Source: Acidobacteriota bacterium
GTDB lineage: Bacteria > Acidobacteriota > UBA6911
Length of the DNA stretch: 64,000 nt
Assembly: GCA_031271905.1 (NCBI GenBank)
Contig: JAISUT010000025.1
Coordinates: 1-64,000 of the forward strand
Direction: 5' to 3'
Position 1 is the first letter of the stretch. Every line of letters begins with the position of its first letter. The notes under the pieces were generated by a model. That model had not been told where the DNA came from, searched no databases, and worked only from the letters and a program-made list of their open reading frames with translations. The position numbers were made by a program, and so were the translations under genes. Positions 25,205 to 35,464 of the stretch are shown piece after piece.

Positions 25205-26598
25205 TCTATTTGAAGACCGGCGTGGGCATCGAATTGCGGGACGGGGACATGCTCCTTTCCGCGTTGCAAAGCAACTTCTCGAAGGCGACGTTCACATGCT
25301 TTGAGAGGATAGCGGACTGCCTGGGCATCGGGCGCAAGGAACTCGCCGACAGGGTGGGGCGCTTCTTCCATGACAACGGGCTGGGGAGGGATGCGGTCGT
25401 GCTGGGCGTCCCGCGCGAGGAGGTCGTGTTCCGCCACCTCGACCTCCCGGCGGAGGTCAAGGACAACCTCAAGGATGTCGTCCGCTACCAGGTGCAGGCG
25501 TTCGAGCCCTCGGAGGAGAGCGGCGTCTATTACGACTATGCGCCGCCGGGGGGGCAGGCGGGCTCGAAGCGCCTGACGGTCTTGGTGGCGATGGTGCGCA
25601 AGGCGTATCTCGACAAGCAGCTCGCCCTGTTGCGCGAATGCGGGATAAGGCCTGCGGCGGTCAGTTGCGGGTCGATGGGTTTGGGCGGCCTCTGGCTGCA
25701 CGGGCGGAAGGACGCGGCGGGCAAGACGTTCTTCCTCGCCGAGGTGGGCAGGGCGGGGCTGGAGCTTTTCGCCCTGCACCGGGGGCGGTTCGCCTACTCC
25801 CGCGAAGTCGCCAAGGACGACGCGCGGGATTGGGGCGACCTGTTGCTCGGCGAGGTGAACGAGGCGGCGTCCCGGCTGCGGCTCGCCCCCGGCGACGTGG
25901 TGGAGAAGATCGTCCTCTCGGGCGACTGCGCCGAGGAGGCGCTGGAGGCGGTGCGGGGGCGCATCCCCGACTGCGAGCTGGTGGACAGGTCTTTCCCCTT
26001 CGACGCGGTGGAAAAGACGCGGCCCGCCATCGTCTCCGCCGCCGCCTCGGTCGGGCTGGCGTTCGCGGGCGCGACGGCGCACCCCGCCGTCGGCTTGAAC
26101 CTGCTGCCGCCTGAGCTGACGCGCCACCGGGGGCGCTGGGGCGTCGCCATCGCCGCCGCCCTGGGGGGGCTGGCGCTCTTGCTGCTGGCGGGTCTGGGGG
26201 TGCGCGAGACCGTGCAGAACCGGGCGCTGCTGTCCCGCCTGAAGGAGGAGAACAAGAAGCTTGATGCGCCCGTGCGCCAGGTGCGCGCCTTGGAGTCGAA
26301 GGAGCGGGCGCTCGCGACCGAGGAGAAGGTGCTGGAAGGCCTCGTGAACGACAGGGATCGGAACCTGGACATCCTCAAGGAGCTGACGACGATCTTTCCC
26401 GAGGACACGTTCCTCACGAACTACAGCAATAAAAACGGCGTCATCCAACTGGTCGGGCAGAGCGGCTCGTCCTCCGACCTGATCCCGCAGTTGGAGAAGT
26501 CGCCGCTGTTGAAGGACGTGGTGCAAAAAGGGGGCATCTTCAAAGACCAGGCGACCGGCCGCGACCGGTTCACCTTCGAGGCGAGGATGGAGAAGTAG
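25201..26598 (+). CDS. gspL: GspL-like assembly protein (PilM/PilN-type fusion)
   Basis: This 465-residue protein has an N-terminal actin-like fold of the GspL/PilM type (residues about 1-300, with VVLGVPREEV and YQVQAFEPSEE). A single transmembrane helix lies near residues 316-337. A short coiled coil (LSRLKEENKKLD) and a PilN-like C-terminal domain follow. GspL recruits GspE to the membrane. The layout is equivalent to PilM fused to PilN. Its ATG overlaps the gspK stop. Confidence 0.82.
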   Translation: MIYLKTGVGIELRDGDMLLSALQSNFSKATFTCFERIADCLGIGRKELADRVGRFFHDNGLGRDAVVLGVPREEVVFRHLDLPAEVKDNLKDVVRYQVQAFEPSEESGVYYDYAPPGGQAGSKRLTVLVAMVRKAYLDKQLALLRECGIRPAAVSCGSMGLGGLWLHGRKDAAGKTFFLAEVGRAGLELFALHRGRFAYSREVAKDDARDWGDLLLGEVNEAASRLRLAPGDVVEKIVLSGDCAEEALEAVRGRIPDCELVDRSFPFDAVEKTRPAIVSAAASVGLAFAGATAHPAVGLNLLPPELTRHRGRWGVAIAAALGGLALLLLAGLGVRETVQNRALLSRLKEENKKLDAPVRQVRALESKERALATEEKVLEGLVNDRDRNLDILKELTTIFPEDTFLTNYSNKNGVIQLVGQSGSSSDLIPQLEKSPLLKDVVQKGGIFKDQATGRDRFTFEARMEK

Positions 26599-26736
26599 GC
26601 TGGCAGCCCGTCGGGAGGGACGGGCGCGGCGCCCGGGCCTTGCGGGCGCATGGGGATTGAGATCGGGTAAAGCGCCGACGAGGGATGGCGGTCGGCGAGC
26701 CGGATGGTGTCCGCCGCCATCCATAAGGAGAGATTC

Positions 26737-27381
26737 GTGAAGGTTGCCGGGAGGGAGAAGAAGGTTCTTTACGCCGGGGTCGTGCTCGCCGCCGCCATCC
26801 TCGTCTATTATGCGGCGAGCACGTTCCTGCCGGACGGCGAGCGCGTCCGGGGGGACGTGGAGACGCAAAAGGAGCTGTTGCTCCGCCAGCGCACGCTGCT
26901 CGCCCAGGAAGGCGCCTATAAGAAGCGCGCGGACGCGACCCAGGGGGAGCTGGCGCAGGTCATGACGCGCCTCCTGCCCGGGGACAACGCCAGCGTCGCG
27001 GGTGCGGAGCTGCAACGCATCCTGAAGGAGTTCGCGGATCAGAACGACGTGGAGATCACGCAAAAGAACAACCTCGCGGAAAGGAAGGTCCCGGACAGCG
27101 ACTCGCTGGTCAAGGTCTCCGTACGCATCGAGACCAACTGCGGCCTCGACGAGCTGGTGGATTTCTTGACCGCCATCGAAAACTACGAGAAGTTCTTGAA
27201 GGTCGAGGAATTGGTCATCAACAGCATCCGGGTGCAGAAGCAGTACCGCATCCGCCCCAGCCTGACCGTCGTCGGCTACATCAACGTCCCGGCGGCTCCG
27301 GCGGCTCCCGACGCCGATCCTGCGGGGAATCCCTCCGGGTCGGGCGGCGCGGCGCGCACGACGGCGGTGGCGAACAGGTAA
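26737..27381 (+). CDS. gspM: GspM/PilO-like assembly protein
   Basis: This 214-residue bitopic protein has one N-terminal helix (VLYAGVVLAAAILVYYAAS), a coiled-coil stretch and a ferredoxin-like C-terminal domain (GLDELVDFLTAIENYEKFLKV). It ends in a Pro/Ala/Gly tail. GTG 26737 was chosen because AAGGAG lies six bases upstream; ATG 26704 has no ribosome site. It pairs with GspL at the inner membrane. The name rests on position and architecture more than on motif. Confidence 0.75.
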   Translation: MKVAGREKKVLYAGVVLAAAILVYYAASTFLPDGERVRGDVETQKELLLRQRTLLAQEGAYKKRADATQGELAQVMTRLLPGDNASVAGAELQRILKEFADQNDVEITQKNNLAERKVPDSDSLVKVSVRIETNCGLDELVDFLTAIENYEKFLKVEELVINSIRVQKQYRIRPSLTVVGYINVPAAPAAPDADPAGNPSGSGGAARTTAVANR

Positions 27382-27395
27382 GGACAGGGAAGCCT

Positions 27396-28289
27396 ATGGC
27401 GAAGAAATGGATTGCGATCAACATGGTGCTGCTGGTGGCGGTGATGTTGCTGGGCAGGGAGCTGTACCGCTCCGTACAAGGGTTCGACGCGGCGAACGAC
27501 CCCGCCCGCATCCAGCCCGCCACGTCTGGGGATACGGCGGCTGCGGTCGCCCCGGCCGTCCCGGCGGTCGCGGGCGCGTCCCCGAACGCCGACTATTCCA
27601 TGATCCCGGAGCGCACGATCTTCTCCGACCTGCGCGGACAGGAGGAGGAGGAGGTCGCGTCCGTGGCGCCGACGACGCCTCCGCTGGCGCAGAACCAGAA
27701 GCCGATCCTGGTCGGGACGCTCATGGTCGAAGACCAGTACCAGGCGCTGGTGGTCGAGCCGACGACTGCGGCGCGCGGGGGTTCGCGCCGCGCCCAGACC
27801 CGCCGCGTCGGCGACCAGTACCGGGGCTACACGATCACGAGCATCGCCGCCGACCGGATGGTGTTGGAAAACGGCTCGCGCCGCGAGGTCATCGAGCTGC
27901 GCGGCGACGCGCGCCGCCCCGCGGGGCCTGCGGCGAGGCCGGGCGCCGGGGGGGCGACGAACGTCGTCTGGATCGGCGCGGGCAAGTCGGGCGGCGGAGC
28001 GCTCTCGGTGGCGACGGCGGCTACGCCACCGCCGGTTCGCGGGGAGGCGGCCACGCGGCAGGTCAGGGGACCCCAGACCGCTGCGGGTGGCGCGGGCGGC
28101 GGCGTCCCGACGCGGCAGCCGGGCACCGCCCCGCAGCAGGACGACGCGGCGGACAACCCGGTGACGCCGACGACGCCGACGACGCCCGCGGCGGCGAGCC
28201 CCTCCAGGCCGTCCCGACCCGCCGCCCCCGGCGGGCAGCGGGTGATACGCTCGCCCTTTGGCGACATCATCCGCCCCGGTTCGGAGTGA
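27396..28289 (+). CDS. GspC-like / PilP-like secretion protein
   Basis: This 297-residue protein has one N-terminal transmembrane helix (INMVLLVAVMLLG). A small HR-like beta domain at about 85-160 (PILVGTLMVEDQYQALV, YRGYTITSIAADRMVL) matches the GspC/PilP homology region that contacts the secretin. The last 130 residues are low-complexity Ala/Pro/Thr/Gly. It lies directly before the secretin gene, so it is the probable inner-to-outer membrane connector. Confidence 0.75.
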   Translation: MAKKWIAINMVLLVAVMLLGRELYRSVQGFDAANDPARIQPATSGDTAAAVAPAVPAVAGASPNADYSMIPERTIFSDLRGQEEEEVASVAPTTPPLAQNQKPILVGTLMVEDQYQALVVEPTTAARGGSRRAQTRRVGDQYRGYTITSIAADRMVLENGSRREVIELRGDARRPAGPAARPGAGGATNVVWIGAGKSGGGALSVATAATPPPVRGEAATRQVRGPQTAAGGAGGGVPTRQPGTAPQQDDAADNPVTPTTPTTPAAASPSRPSRPAAPGGQRVIRSPFGDIIRPGSE

Positions 28290-28447
28290 AAGCCGGTTGG
28301 AGGATGTCGGGGCGCGGCGTGCCGTGCCTGAGGATGCGCATGATGTGAAACCGGGAAACCGGCGTTTGTCGCAATGGTCGCGACGTGGGGGGCGCGGAGG
28401 CGTTTTCCGCCGCGCCCAGACCACGCCTTTTAGAGAGAGAGAACAGA

Positions 28448-30862
28448 ATGTTCCTACGCAATCATAAAGTAAGAGCCTTGGCGTTCTTGGTCGGCGCGGC
28501 TTTGGTGTTGCACCCGATCCCGGGCGCCGCGCAGACGCCGACGCCGAACAGTCCGCGCAAGCCCATCCCCGGCGGCGCCAGGAACGGGTCGCGCCAGCCC
28601 GTCCTGTCCGGCACCCCGACGCCGGGCGTCGCGGATGACGCGACGCGCCAGCCCGCCGCAAGCGAGCCCGCGACAGCGTCCCGTCCGGCGGCGCGAAAGT
28701 CGGGGGCGGGGATGGTCACGTTGAACCTCGACAACGCGGACATGTACGACTTCATCAACCAGATGTCGAGCATCCTCGGGTTGTCGCCGGTGTTGCTCGA
28801 CCCTGCGGTGACCGGGAGCGTCAGCCTGATCGCGCCGGGACCCATGTCCCGCGATGACGCCTTCTCGCTCTTCAACCTGATACTCAAGAGCCGGAGCGCC
28901 GCCCTGGTCAACAACCAAGGGGTCTACCAGGTCGTGCCGCTGTCCTCGGCGTTGAGAAACGACCTGGAGCTCATCGACCACCTGCCGGACGACGCCTCGC
29001 CGGGGGCGGCGTCCGCGCCGGTCGTGCAGCCCCCCGCGCCCGACCGCAAGCCGGATGACGCGAAGGGGGCGCCCTTGGCGACCCACGTCATCCGCGTGGA
29101 GTTCGTGCCCGTCAAGGATCTCGTCGAACCGGTCAAGCTGTTCGCGACCGAAGGTGTCAGCATCCTCGCCTACGAGCGGCTGAACATGCTGATCTTCACC
29201 GACTACGCCGCCAGCGCCGCCAAGATACAGGAGCTGGTGCGGATGCTGGACAAGTCTTTCCTCGACCCCGAGCTGGTGGAGCTGGTCAAGATCGAGTACA
29301 ACGCAGCCGCCGACGTCGCCGACGACCTGAAGCAGATCTTCGGCTCCGGCTCCGGCGACTCCTCGGCGACGGGCATCGCCTTCTTGCCGCTGGAGCGCCT
29401 CAACGCGATCTTCGTGATGGCGTCCACCAAGCGGGGGTTGGCCGAGGCAAAGCGCTGGATAAAGGATCTGGACACCAACGCCAGCAACAAGTTCCAGACC
29501 TTCGTCTACGTCGTGCAGAACTCCACCGCCTCCAACATCGCCATGATGATCTCGGCGCTGTATGGCGGCGACAGCTCCGGCTCCGACCTGTCGGCGTCCT
29601 CCGGCGGCCTGGGCGGGGGCGTCGGAGGCGGCACCTCCCAGAATGGGCGCAACTCGCAAGGGGTCGGCTCCTCCAGCAGCGGCTCCCGCTTCGGCTCGTC
29701 CAGCTCCCTGAGCAGTTCCGGCTCGATGTTCGGCAGCCAGGGATCCGGCTCGTCCTACTCGGATTACGGCTACGGCTCTGGCGGCGGCACGTTCGGCTCT
29801 GGCTCCTCCTTGGGGCCGCAACTGAACACCGGCGCCCGCTCCGTGACCTCGATAATCCTGAAGGGCGGGACTTTCAGCGGCCTGCGGGACGTGGTGCGGG
29901 TGGTGGTGGACGACATCAACAACTCGCTCATCATCCAGTCCACCCCCGCCGACTACCGCTACATCCTGGGGACGATCGAGAAGATGGACGTGTTGCCGCG
30001 TCAGGCGATCATAGACGCGCAAATCTACGAGGTCGACCTTACCAGCGAGCTGAGTTACGGGTTGCGCGGCATGTTGGAGGGCAGGACGGAAGACAACCTG
30101 ACCACGGCGGGGGTGTCCGACAGCGGGTTGCTCTCGGGGAGCACCTTCGCCTACGTCGGCAACTCGCGCCAGCTCATGCTGGCGTTGGACGCGCTCAAGA
30201 CCAAGACCAACGTGAAGGTCTTGGAGCATCCGTCGCTGCACGCGATGGACGGCACCCCGTCCTACATCATGGTCGGTGCGGAGGTCCCCTATCCGGCGGG
30301 CGGCTACACCGCCTCCTCGGGCGGCTACACCAGCAGCGTGTCCTACCGCAACACCGGCATCTACCTGAGCGTCCTGCCCCGGATATCCGCGTCGGGGATG
30401 GTGACGCTGGAGATATCGCAGGAGGTCAGCAACTTCGGCGCCGACCTCTCCATCGGCGACGCTTCCGCGCCCGTCTTCCCCAAGACCAGCGTCGAGACGA
30501 CCTTGTCCGTGCGGGACGGCGAGACGGTGGCGATCGCGGGCTTGATCCGCGACCAGAACAAGTGGGGGCGCGGGGGGGTGCCGATCCTCTCGGACATCCC
30601 GGTGGTGGGCGGCCTGTTCGGCGCCACGACCCGCAACAAGACGCGCACCGAACTGATCATCCTGATCACGCCGCACGTCATCCGCACGCCGGACAAGTTC
30701 CAGGAGACGACGCAGGAGTTGAAGGACTCCCTGCGTAACGTGCGCAAGATGGCGGACGATGTGGAGGATGAGCGCATCGAGGACATGGAGGACGCCCGCA
30801 AGGATCGCGAGAAGAAGGAGCTCTCGAACATCAAGAAGGTCAAGCCTCCGCAGCAAAAGTAG
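28448..30862 (+). CDS. gspD: Type II secretion outer-membrane secretin GspD
   Basis: An 804-residue secretin. ATG 28448 opens a signal peptide (cleavage near PGAAQ, residue about 30) after AGAGAGAG. A Pro-rich linker leads to N0-N3 domains. Between N2 and N3 (residues about 373-456) is a long Gly/Ser insert. The secretin core follows, with VPYPAGGY, SVETTLSVRDGETVAIAGL and VPILSDIPVVGGLFG. The C-terminus is charged and may bind a pilotin. It forms the exit pore for folded exoproteins and closes the secretion cluster. Confidence 0.93.
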   Translation: MFLRNHKVRALAFLVGAALVLHPIPGAAQTPTPNSPRKPIPGGARNGSRQPVLSGTPTPGVADDATRQPAASEPATASRPAARKSGAGMVTLNLDNADMYDFINQMSSILGLSPVLLDPAVTGSVSLIAPGPMSRDDAFSLFNLILKSRSAALVNNQGVYQVVPLSSALRNDLELIDHLPDDASPGAASAPVVQPPAPDRKPDDAKGAPLATHVIRVEFVPVKDLVEPVKLFATEGVSILAYERLNMLIFTDYAASAAKIQELVRMLDKSFLDPELVELVKIEYNAAADVADDLKQIFGSGSGDSSATGIAFLPLERLNAIFVMASTKRGLAEAKRWIKDLDTNASNKFQTFVYVVQNSTASNIAMMISALYGGDSSGSDLSASSGGLGGGVGGGTSQNGRNSQGVGSSSSGSRFGSSSSLSSSGSMFGSQGSGSSYSDYGYGSGGGTFGSGSSLGPQLNTGARSVTSIILKGGTFSGLRDVVRVVVDDINNSLIIQSTPADYRYILGTIEKMDVLPRQAIIDAQIYEVDLTSELSYGLRGMLEGRTEDNLTTAGVSDSGLLSGSTFAYVGNSRQLMLALDALKTKTNVKVLEHPSLHAMDGTPSYIMVGAEVPYPAGGYTASSGGYTSSVSYRNTGIYLSVLPRISASGMVTLEISQEVSNFGADLSIGDASAPVFPKTSVETTLSVRDGETVAIAGLIRDQNKWGRGGVPILSDIPVVGGLFGATTRNKTRTELIILITPHVIRTPDKFQETTQELKDSLRNVRKMADDVEDERIEDMEDARKDREKKELSNIKKVKPPQQK

Positions 30863-30951
30863 CGGGCGTCGACGCCGGCGGCGCGCAGCCGCCGTCTGGG
30901 TCCGCCACAAACGGCTTGGACGGCGCTCGTGCCGCGACTGCCGTGATTCCA

Positions 30952-30980
30952 CCGCCATGCCGCGAACGGCATGGCGGTTT
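30952..30980. terminator. Perfect hairpin between convergent gspD and the radical SAM gene
   Basis: CCGCCATGCCG (30952-30962) pairs perfectly with CGGCATGGCGG (30967-30977) around CGAA, which reads TTCG on the other strand. Only three T follow on the plus strand. The position suggests termination for one or both convergent units. Confidence 0.55.
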
Positions 30981-31049
30981 GCGTTTGCGCAGCGCGTCCG
31001 GCGCCCCAGCCCCACGCCCCAGCCCTCGCGCCCGGGTTCGGACCGCGCC

Positions 31050-32717
31050 TTACCCCCCGGCGTCCCCCTCTTGGAAAAACCGCACGGATTCCGGCTCTGC
31101 GTCCCCGCCGCTCCCGCCGCCGCGAAGATGGGCGCCTTGGTTGAGGAAATGCCCGGGGGTGTGGAACGCCCCGCGCACCCGCCGCCGGTCTTGCGGCGAC
31201 AGCCGCTTGCCCCCGCGACATACGAGCCGCCAGCAGGTGTGCGGCGTCGCCTCCATGAGGAACGCCGCCCAGTCCCCGAAGCGGGGGGATTCGGCGACCT
31301 CCGCGTCCAGCAGCACCGTGACGGAGTTGGCGAGCCGCGTCGCGTCCACTTGCCGACTGGGTGCCGTCGCCAGATCCACCCGCCGCAGATCCAGTTCCGA
31401 CACCAGCGGCGCGGGCACCTCCGGCGCCTTGGGGGAGACGGGCGGGAAGTAGTCTATCCCCTGCCTCCGCTCCAGTATCTCGATGGCGGCGCAGAAGTCC
31501 TCCGGCGCCATCTTTGAAGTGGAGCGCACCCAGTAGGGCGGGCGCGCCATGGCGACCATGCCCCAACGTCCCGCGTCCACGCCACGGCGCAACGCCGTCC
31601 CGGGCAGGGCGGCGAGGACGTAGCACTCCGCCGTCGCCAGCAACTGGACGTCCTCCAGGAAATCGAGCGTGGAGAGGAATTCCCCCAGGCCGTCCTCCGG
31701 CAGCCCGATGATGACCCCTGTGCGGATTTCGACGCCGCGTTCCTGCAACAGGCGCGCGCCGCGCGCGAAAGCCCCCAAGTCCGCGGGACGCCCCACGGCG
31801 GCGAGTGCCCTCGGGTTGCTCGATTGCAGACCCGCCTCCACCGAGCGGACGCCCGCCGCCGCCATGGCGTCGGCGACTTCCGCGTCGATCGACTCCAGGC
31901 GCACTTCCGCATGTATCGGGATCGCGGCGGGGTTGTGGCGCGCCACCAGGCGCAGGTGGTCGGTGAGCCCGGCGCGGCCGTTGAGCGTCGGATCCATGAA
32001 ATAGACTTCGGACGCGCCGCGTTGGACGGCGAGCCGGAAGACGCCGGAGACGCGCTCGGGGGGGAACAGGCGCTCTCTGCGGCTGTTCTTCCCGTAGTAG
32101 CAATAGGCGCACCGGCTGGCGCAGCCGCGCATCTGCTCGAAGTGGACGATGTCGCCGGAACGCACCGGCACGATCCCTTCGAGGTAGGGGTTGGGGACGC
32201 TCCCCAGGTCTGCGACCTCCCGCGCCGTGTGAACCACGGGACGCGCATCCGGCGACCTGCCATCCCCCCGGACGGGGGCGCGGTCGAGGAAGCCGGCGAA
32301 GAACTCCTCGCCTTCGCCGACGCAGAGGATGTCGATGCCGGGGAAATCCGCAGGGATGCGTCCGGCACAGGCTTCCGGCGTGACTTCCGGGCCGCCGGCG
32401 ACCGTGAGGAGCGTCGGTCGGCGCCTTTTGGCGGCGCGGGCGAGGAACAGGCTGCGGTCGCGGTTCCAAAGGTAGAGCGTGAAAAAGACCGCGTCGAACC
32501 CCCCGCGCCCGTCGCCGCCGTGGAGCATCCAGTCGAGGATGGCGGCGTCGCCACCGTAGTCGGCGAGGTGATCCGGAAGTATCTCCGCCTCCCAGTCCGC
32601 GCCGAGGCGGTGCCGGCGCGCGAAGGCGACCATGTATCCGGCGGCCAGCGGACGGTTGGCTTTGGCGTAATGGGCCCCGTGGTCTGGGACTGGCAGTTGG
32701 ATGAATCCCACGCGCAT
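31050..32717 (-). CDS. B12-binding-domain radical SAM protein
   Basis: This 555-residue protein has an N-terminal cobalamin-binding-like Rossmann region (GGPEVTPEA, DILCVGEGEEFF) and a radical SAM core with CASRCAYC near residue 195. TPR-free C-terminal regions follow, rich in Pro and Arg. The class resembles BchE/P-methylase-type enzymes; the substrate is unknown. ATG 32717 was chosen because the MRVGFIQLPV start is typical and longer versions run into recR. It shares a strand with recR and dnaX, 122 bases downstream of recR. It may form a modified metabolite or lipid, but nothing nearby identifies it. Confidence 0.8.
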   Translation of the reverse strand: MRVGFIQLPVPDHGAHYAKANRPLAAGYMVAFARRHRLGADWEAEILPDHLADYGGDAAILDWMLHGGDGRGGFDAVFFTLYLWNRDRSLFLARAAKRRRPTLLTVAGGPEVTPEACAGRIPADFPGIDILCVGEGEEFFAGFLDRAPVRGDGRSPDARPVVHTAREVADLGSVPNPYLEGIVPVRSGDIVHFEQMRGCASRCAYCYYGKNSRRERLFPPERVSGVFRLAVQRGASEVYFMDPTLNGRAGLTDHLRLVARHNPAAIPIHAEVRLESIDAEVADAMAAAGVRSVEAGLQSSNPRALAAVGRPADLGAFARGARLLQERGVEIRTGVIIGLPEDGLGEFLSTLDFLEDVQLLATAECYVLAALPGTALRRGVDAGRWGMVAMARPPYWVRSTSKMAPEDFCAAIEILERRQGIDYFPPVSPKAPEVPAPLVSELDLRRVDLATAPSRQVDATRLANSVTVLLDAEVAESPRFGDWAAFLMEATPHTCWRLVCRGGKRLSPQDRRRVRGAFHTPGHFLNQGAHLRGGGSGGDAEPESVRFFQEGDAGG

Positions 32718-32839
32718 GGTGTGTCGGGCTCCGCACCGCATCCTGCGAGACGGCGGTGCGTGATGCAAGGCATTGTGCCGGGTGGGCGCCGCGTTGACGC
32801 TTGTCGCTGCGGGACGAGCCGGCGGCACGCCCCACCCCG

Positions 32840-33439
32840 TTACATTTCGTGGCGGTGCTCCAACGCCTTGGACATCGTCATCTCGTCGGCGTACTCCAAG
32901 TCGCTCCCGACCGGGACTCCCAGCGCGATGCGACTCACCCGCACCCCGATCGGTTTCAGCAGCTTCGCGAGGTAGATCGCCGTCGCCTCCCCCTCCACGT
33001 TGGGGTTCGTGGCGAGGATGATCTCCTTCGCCACCCCCTCGCGCAACCTTTCCAGCAGATTCCCTATCATGAGGTCGGCGGGGCCGACGCCGTTGATGGG
33101 CGAGAGCGCGCCGTGCAGGACGTGATATTGCCCATGGTATTCGCGCGTCTTCTCCACCGCCAGGATGTCCCGGGGCTCCTCGACCACGCAGATGACCTCC
33201 GGGGAGCGCGTCGGGCTGGAGCAGTAGCGGCAAGGATCGGAGTCGGAGAAGTTGTTGCAACGGGAGCAGGTGCGGATCTTATCCTTCACGTCGGCGATGG
33301 CGCGCCGCAACCGCTCGGCGTCCTCCCGGCTGCGGCGCAGGACGATGTATGCCATCCGTTGCGCACCCTTCGCCCCGATGCCAGGGAAGCGCCTGAACTC
33401 GTCGATGAGCCTTTCGATCGGTTCCGCGTAGTCGCCCAT
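32840..33439 (-). CDS. recR: Recombination mediator RecR
   Basis: RecR works with RecF and RecO to load RecA at gaps. The 199-residue product has a helix-hairpin-helix ([14 protein letters not shown]), a Cys4 zinc finger (CSRC then CRYC) and a Toprim domain ([10 protein letters not shown]). It starts at ATG 33439, overlapping the dnaX stop in ATGA, so the two are translationally coupled in the classic dnaX-recR arrangement, here without the usual ybaB gene between them. Confidence 0.96.
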   Translation of the reverse strand: MGDYAEPIERLIDEFRRFPGIGAKGAQRMAYIVLRRSREDAERLRRAIADVKDKIRTCSRCNNFSDSDPCRYCSSPTRSPEVICVVEEPRDILAVEKTREYHGQYHVLHGALSPINGVGPADLMIGNLLERLREGVAKEIILATNPNVEGEATAIYLAKLLKPIGVRVSRIALGVPVGSDLEYADEMTMSKALEHRHEM

Positions 33440-35133
33440 CAGTCGATCTTCTCGGCGCTGCGCTCGCCGGGGAAGTTGTCAAAGAAGGAGCGCATCACCG
33501 GGTGCTGCTGCGCCTTTTCCATCAGCGCGTCCTTCTCCGAATCCGGCGAGGAACCCGATGGACTTGGCGAACTCGGGGCGGGTTGCGGCTTCGGAGCCTT
33601 TGCCGGCGCGGGCGTGGGTGCCGACGCGCCGGGAAGCTCCCCCGCCATGACGGCGGAGACCTGCCTGCCGAAGACACCGGAGGCGATGGTGGAGAGCTCC
33701 CCCAAATTCCGGCGGAGGCTGTTCTTGGTGAAATCGTTGGCATCGCCCGGATCGAGTACGAGCCGATCCCCCTCCAGGCGAGCCCCGGCCAACGACTGCA
33801 ACAAGGAGCGCAAGGACTCCTGTTGCACCGCCATCGCGACTTGAACGAGCAATTCGTCCGCACCTGCCGGCGCGTCCGCAGGCGAATCTTTTTGCGGCGC
33901 GCCGGCGGACGGCGTCCTTTGCTGCGCGGGAGGCGTCTGCGGCCGCGCCGGCCGCGCCGTCGGGCGTGTCGCGCCTTCGGGGGCGCTCTCCGCCCCCCCC
34001 GCCCGTCCGGCGAACTCCGCGATCAAATCTTCTATCGGGCGCAGGCGGGCGACGTGCGACAGTTCGATCAGCCCCATTTCGAGCTGGAAACGCACCTGCG
34101 CCGCGTATTTCATCGCCGCCTCGATCTTCTGGAACGTGTCGAACAGGCGTATCAAGTCCTCGCGGGAGAAGAGATCCGCCTGCGTGCGCAACTCCGGCAG
34201 CAGGCTTTCCGGCACGCCGAGCATCGCCGTGTCCGTCACCCCCGCCTTGAGCACCATCAAGTTGCGGAACTGCCCCGAGAGCCGTCGGCAGAAGTTGTTG
34301 AGGTCTTGCCCCGACTCCACCAGATCCGCGACCACCTGCAACAATGTCGCCGTGTCGCCGCCGGCGATGGCGTGCACGGTGCGCCCCAAGACCTTCGTCT
34401 CGACCAGCCCCAGCAGGGCGGCGACATCCTCGTCGCGCACCTCGCTGCCGGAGAACGCCAGCACCTGGTCCAGCGCCGACATGGCGTCGCGCATGCTGCC
34501 GCCGCTGGCGAAGGTCACCTGTTCCAAGGCGCCGTCGCTGATCTGGACGCCCTCCGCCTGGGCGATCTCGCGCAGGCGGTCGAGGATCATCGGGTAGGGG
34601 ATCAGCTTGAAGGTGTACTTCTGGCAACGCGACAAGATCGTCGCCGGGACTTTGTGGTACTCCGTGGTCGCCAAGATGAAGACGACGTTTGGCGGCGGTT
34701 CCTCCAACGTCTTCAGGAGCGCGTTGAACGCCTCCGTCGTGAGCATGTGGACTTCGTCGATGATGAATATCTTGTTGCGGTCGCGCGCCGGGTTGTAGCG
34801 GACTTCGTCCCTCAGCTCGCGGATGTCGTCGATGCCGCGGTTGGACGCCGCGTCGATCTCAAGGACGTCCATCGAGGTGCCGGCGGCGACCTCGACGCAG
34901 GAGGGGCACTCGTCGCACGGCTCACCCGGCTTGCCCGCGTGGCAGTTCAGAGCCTTGGCGAGGATGCGCGCCGATGTGGTCTTACCCGACCCGCGCGGGC
35001 CGGAGAAGAGGAATGCGTGCGCCAGCCGCCCTCCGGTGAGGGCGTTCAGCAGCGAGCGGGAGACGTGCTCCTGTCCCACCAGCTCATGGAAGTTGCGGGG
35101 GCGCCATTTGCGTGCGAGAACTTGATATTGCAT
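33439..35133 (-). CDS. dnaX: DNA polymerase III subunit gamma/tau
   Basis: The clamp-loader motor, 564 residues. Walker [12 protein letters not shown] lies near residue 45, followed by the zinc cysteines (CHAG, then CDECPSC), the DEVHML Walker B and the sensor motif [10 protein letters not shown] Pro/Ala-rich linker follows from about 385, and then a tau-type C-terminus. ATG 35133 gives the canonical [12 protein letters not shown] start; an upstream in-frame start would run into the SRP RNA gene. I see no convincing programmed frameshift site. Confidence 0.96.
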   Translation of the reverse strand: MQYQVLARKWRPRNFHELVGQEHVSRSLLNALTGGRLAHAFLFSGPRGSGKTTSARILAKALNCHAGKPGEPCDECPSCVEVAAGTSMDVLEIDAASNRGIDDIRELRDEVRYNPARDRNKIFIIDEVHMLTTEAFNALLKTLEEPPPNVVFILATTEYHKVPATILSRCQKYTFKLIPYPMILDRLREIAQAEGVQISDGALEQVTFASGGSMRDAMSALDQVLAFSGSEVRDEDVAALLGLVETKVLGRTVHAIAGGDTATLLQVVADLVESGQDLNNFCRRLSGQFRNLMVLKAGVTDTAMLGVPESLLPELRTQADLFSREDLIRLFDTFQKIEAAMKYAAQVRFQLEMGLIELSHVARLRPIEDLIAEFAGRAGGAESAPEGATRPTARPARPQTPPAQQRTPSAGAPQKDSPADAPAGADELLVQVAMAVQQESLRSLLQSLAGARLEGDRLVLDPGDANDFTKNSLRRNLGELSTIASGVFGRQVSAVMAGELPGASAPTPAPAKAPKPQPAPSSPSPSGSSPDSEKDALMEKAQQHPVMRSFFDNFPGERSAEKID

Positions 35134-35162
35134 AGCCGTTGTTGCACAGGGAAAAAGGGTCG

Positions 35163-35272
35163 AGCCCCGGGAGACCTGTTGCACATGTAAGGAACCTCTT
35201 AATGCTGCTTCCTTCCGGACCTGACATGGTTCGAGGGTTACATTGCACAGGGCCCGAGGCCCGTCAATCGAC
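35163..35272 (-). ncRNA. ffs: Signal recognition particle RNA (4.5S type)
   Basis: The universally conserved SRP hairpin core GTCAGGTCCGGAAGGAAGC is read on the minus strand (35225-35204 region), with the GGAA tetraloop. Outer arms pair: TTACAT with ATGTAA and CCTGT with ACAGG, then a G/C-rich closing stem (CCCCGGG with CCTCGGG). This gives a short bacterial-type RNA of about 110 bases. It ends about 30 bases before dnaX on the same strand. Ends are approximate. Confidence 0.9.
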
Positions 35273-35423
35273 CAGCGCCTTCCAGCATGGCACCGGTCGT
35301 CAGTTGAAGGGACATCTTAAGGCATCCGCCGGTTGGAAACAAGCGGTTTCACGCACTTCGGGCACTTCGGGCGTATCTCACGGTATCTGAATAAATTGCT
35401 CAAACAACCGGCGTTTTTGCGGG

Positions 35424-35429
35424 TATAAT
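35424..35429 (+). promoter_or_regulatory. Consensus -10 box of the iorAB operon
   Basis: A perfect TATAAT at 35424-35429 lies upstream of iorA. The -35 region is poor (CAAACA at 17 bases; TTGCTC at 22 bases). Transcription should start near 35436, giving a leader of about 29 bases to TTG 35465. Confidence 0.5.
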
Positions 35430-35464
35430 GCCACCCGCGAAATGAGTTGAAGGTGGGGACGGAG

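Noticed and set aside
33880-33900. Possible programmed frameshift in dnaX (run of five A on the coding strand)
   Set aside because: The run is shorter than known slippery sites, and the -1 frame has no nearby stop, so no short gamma product would result.
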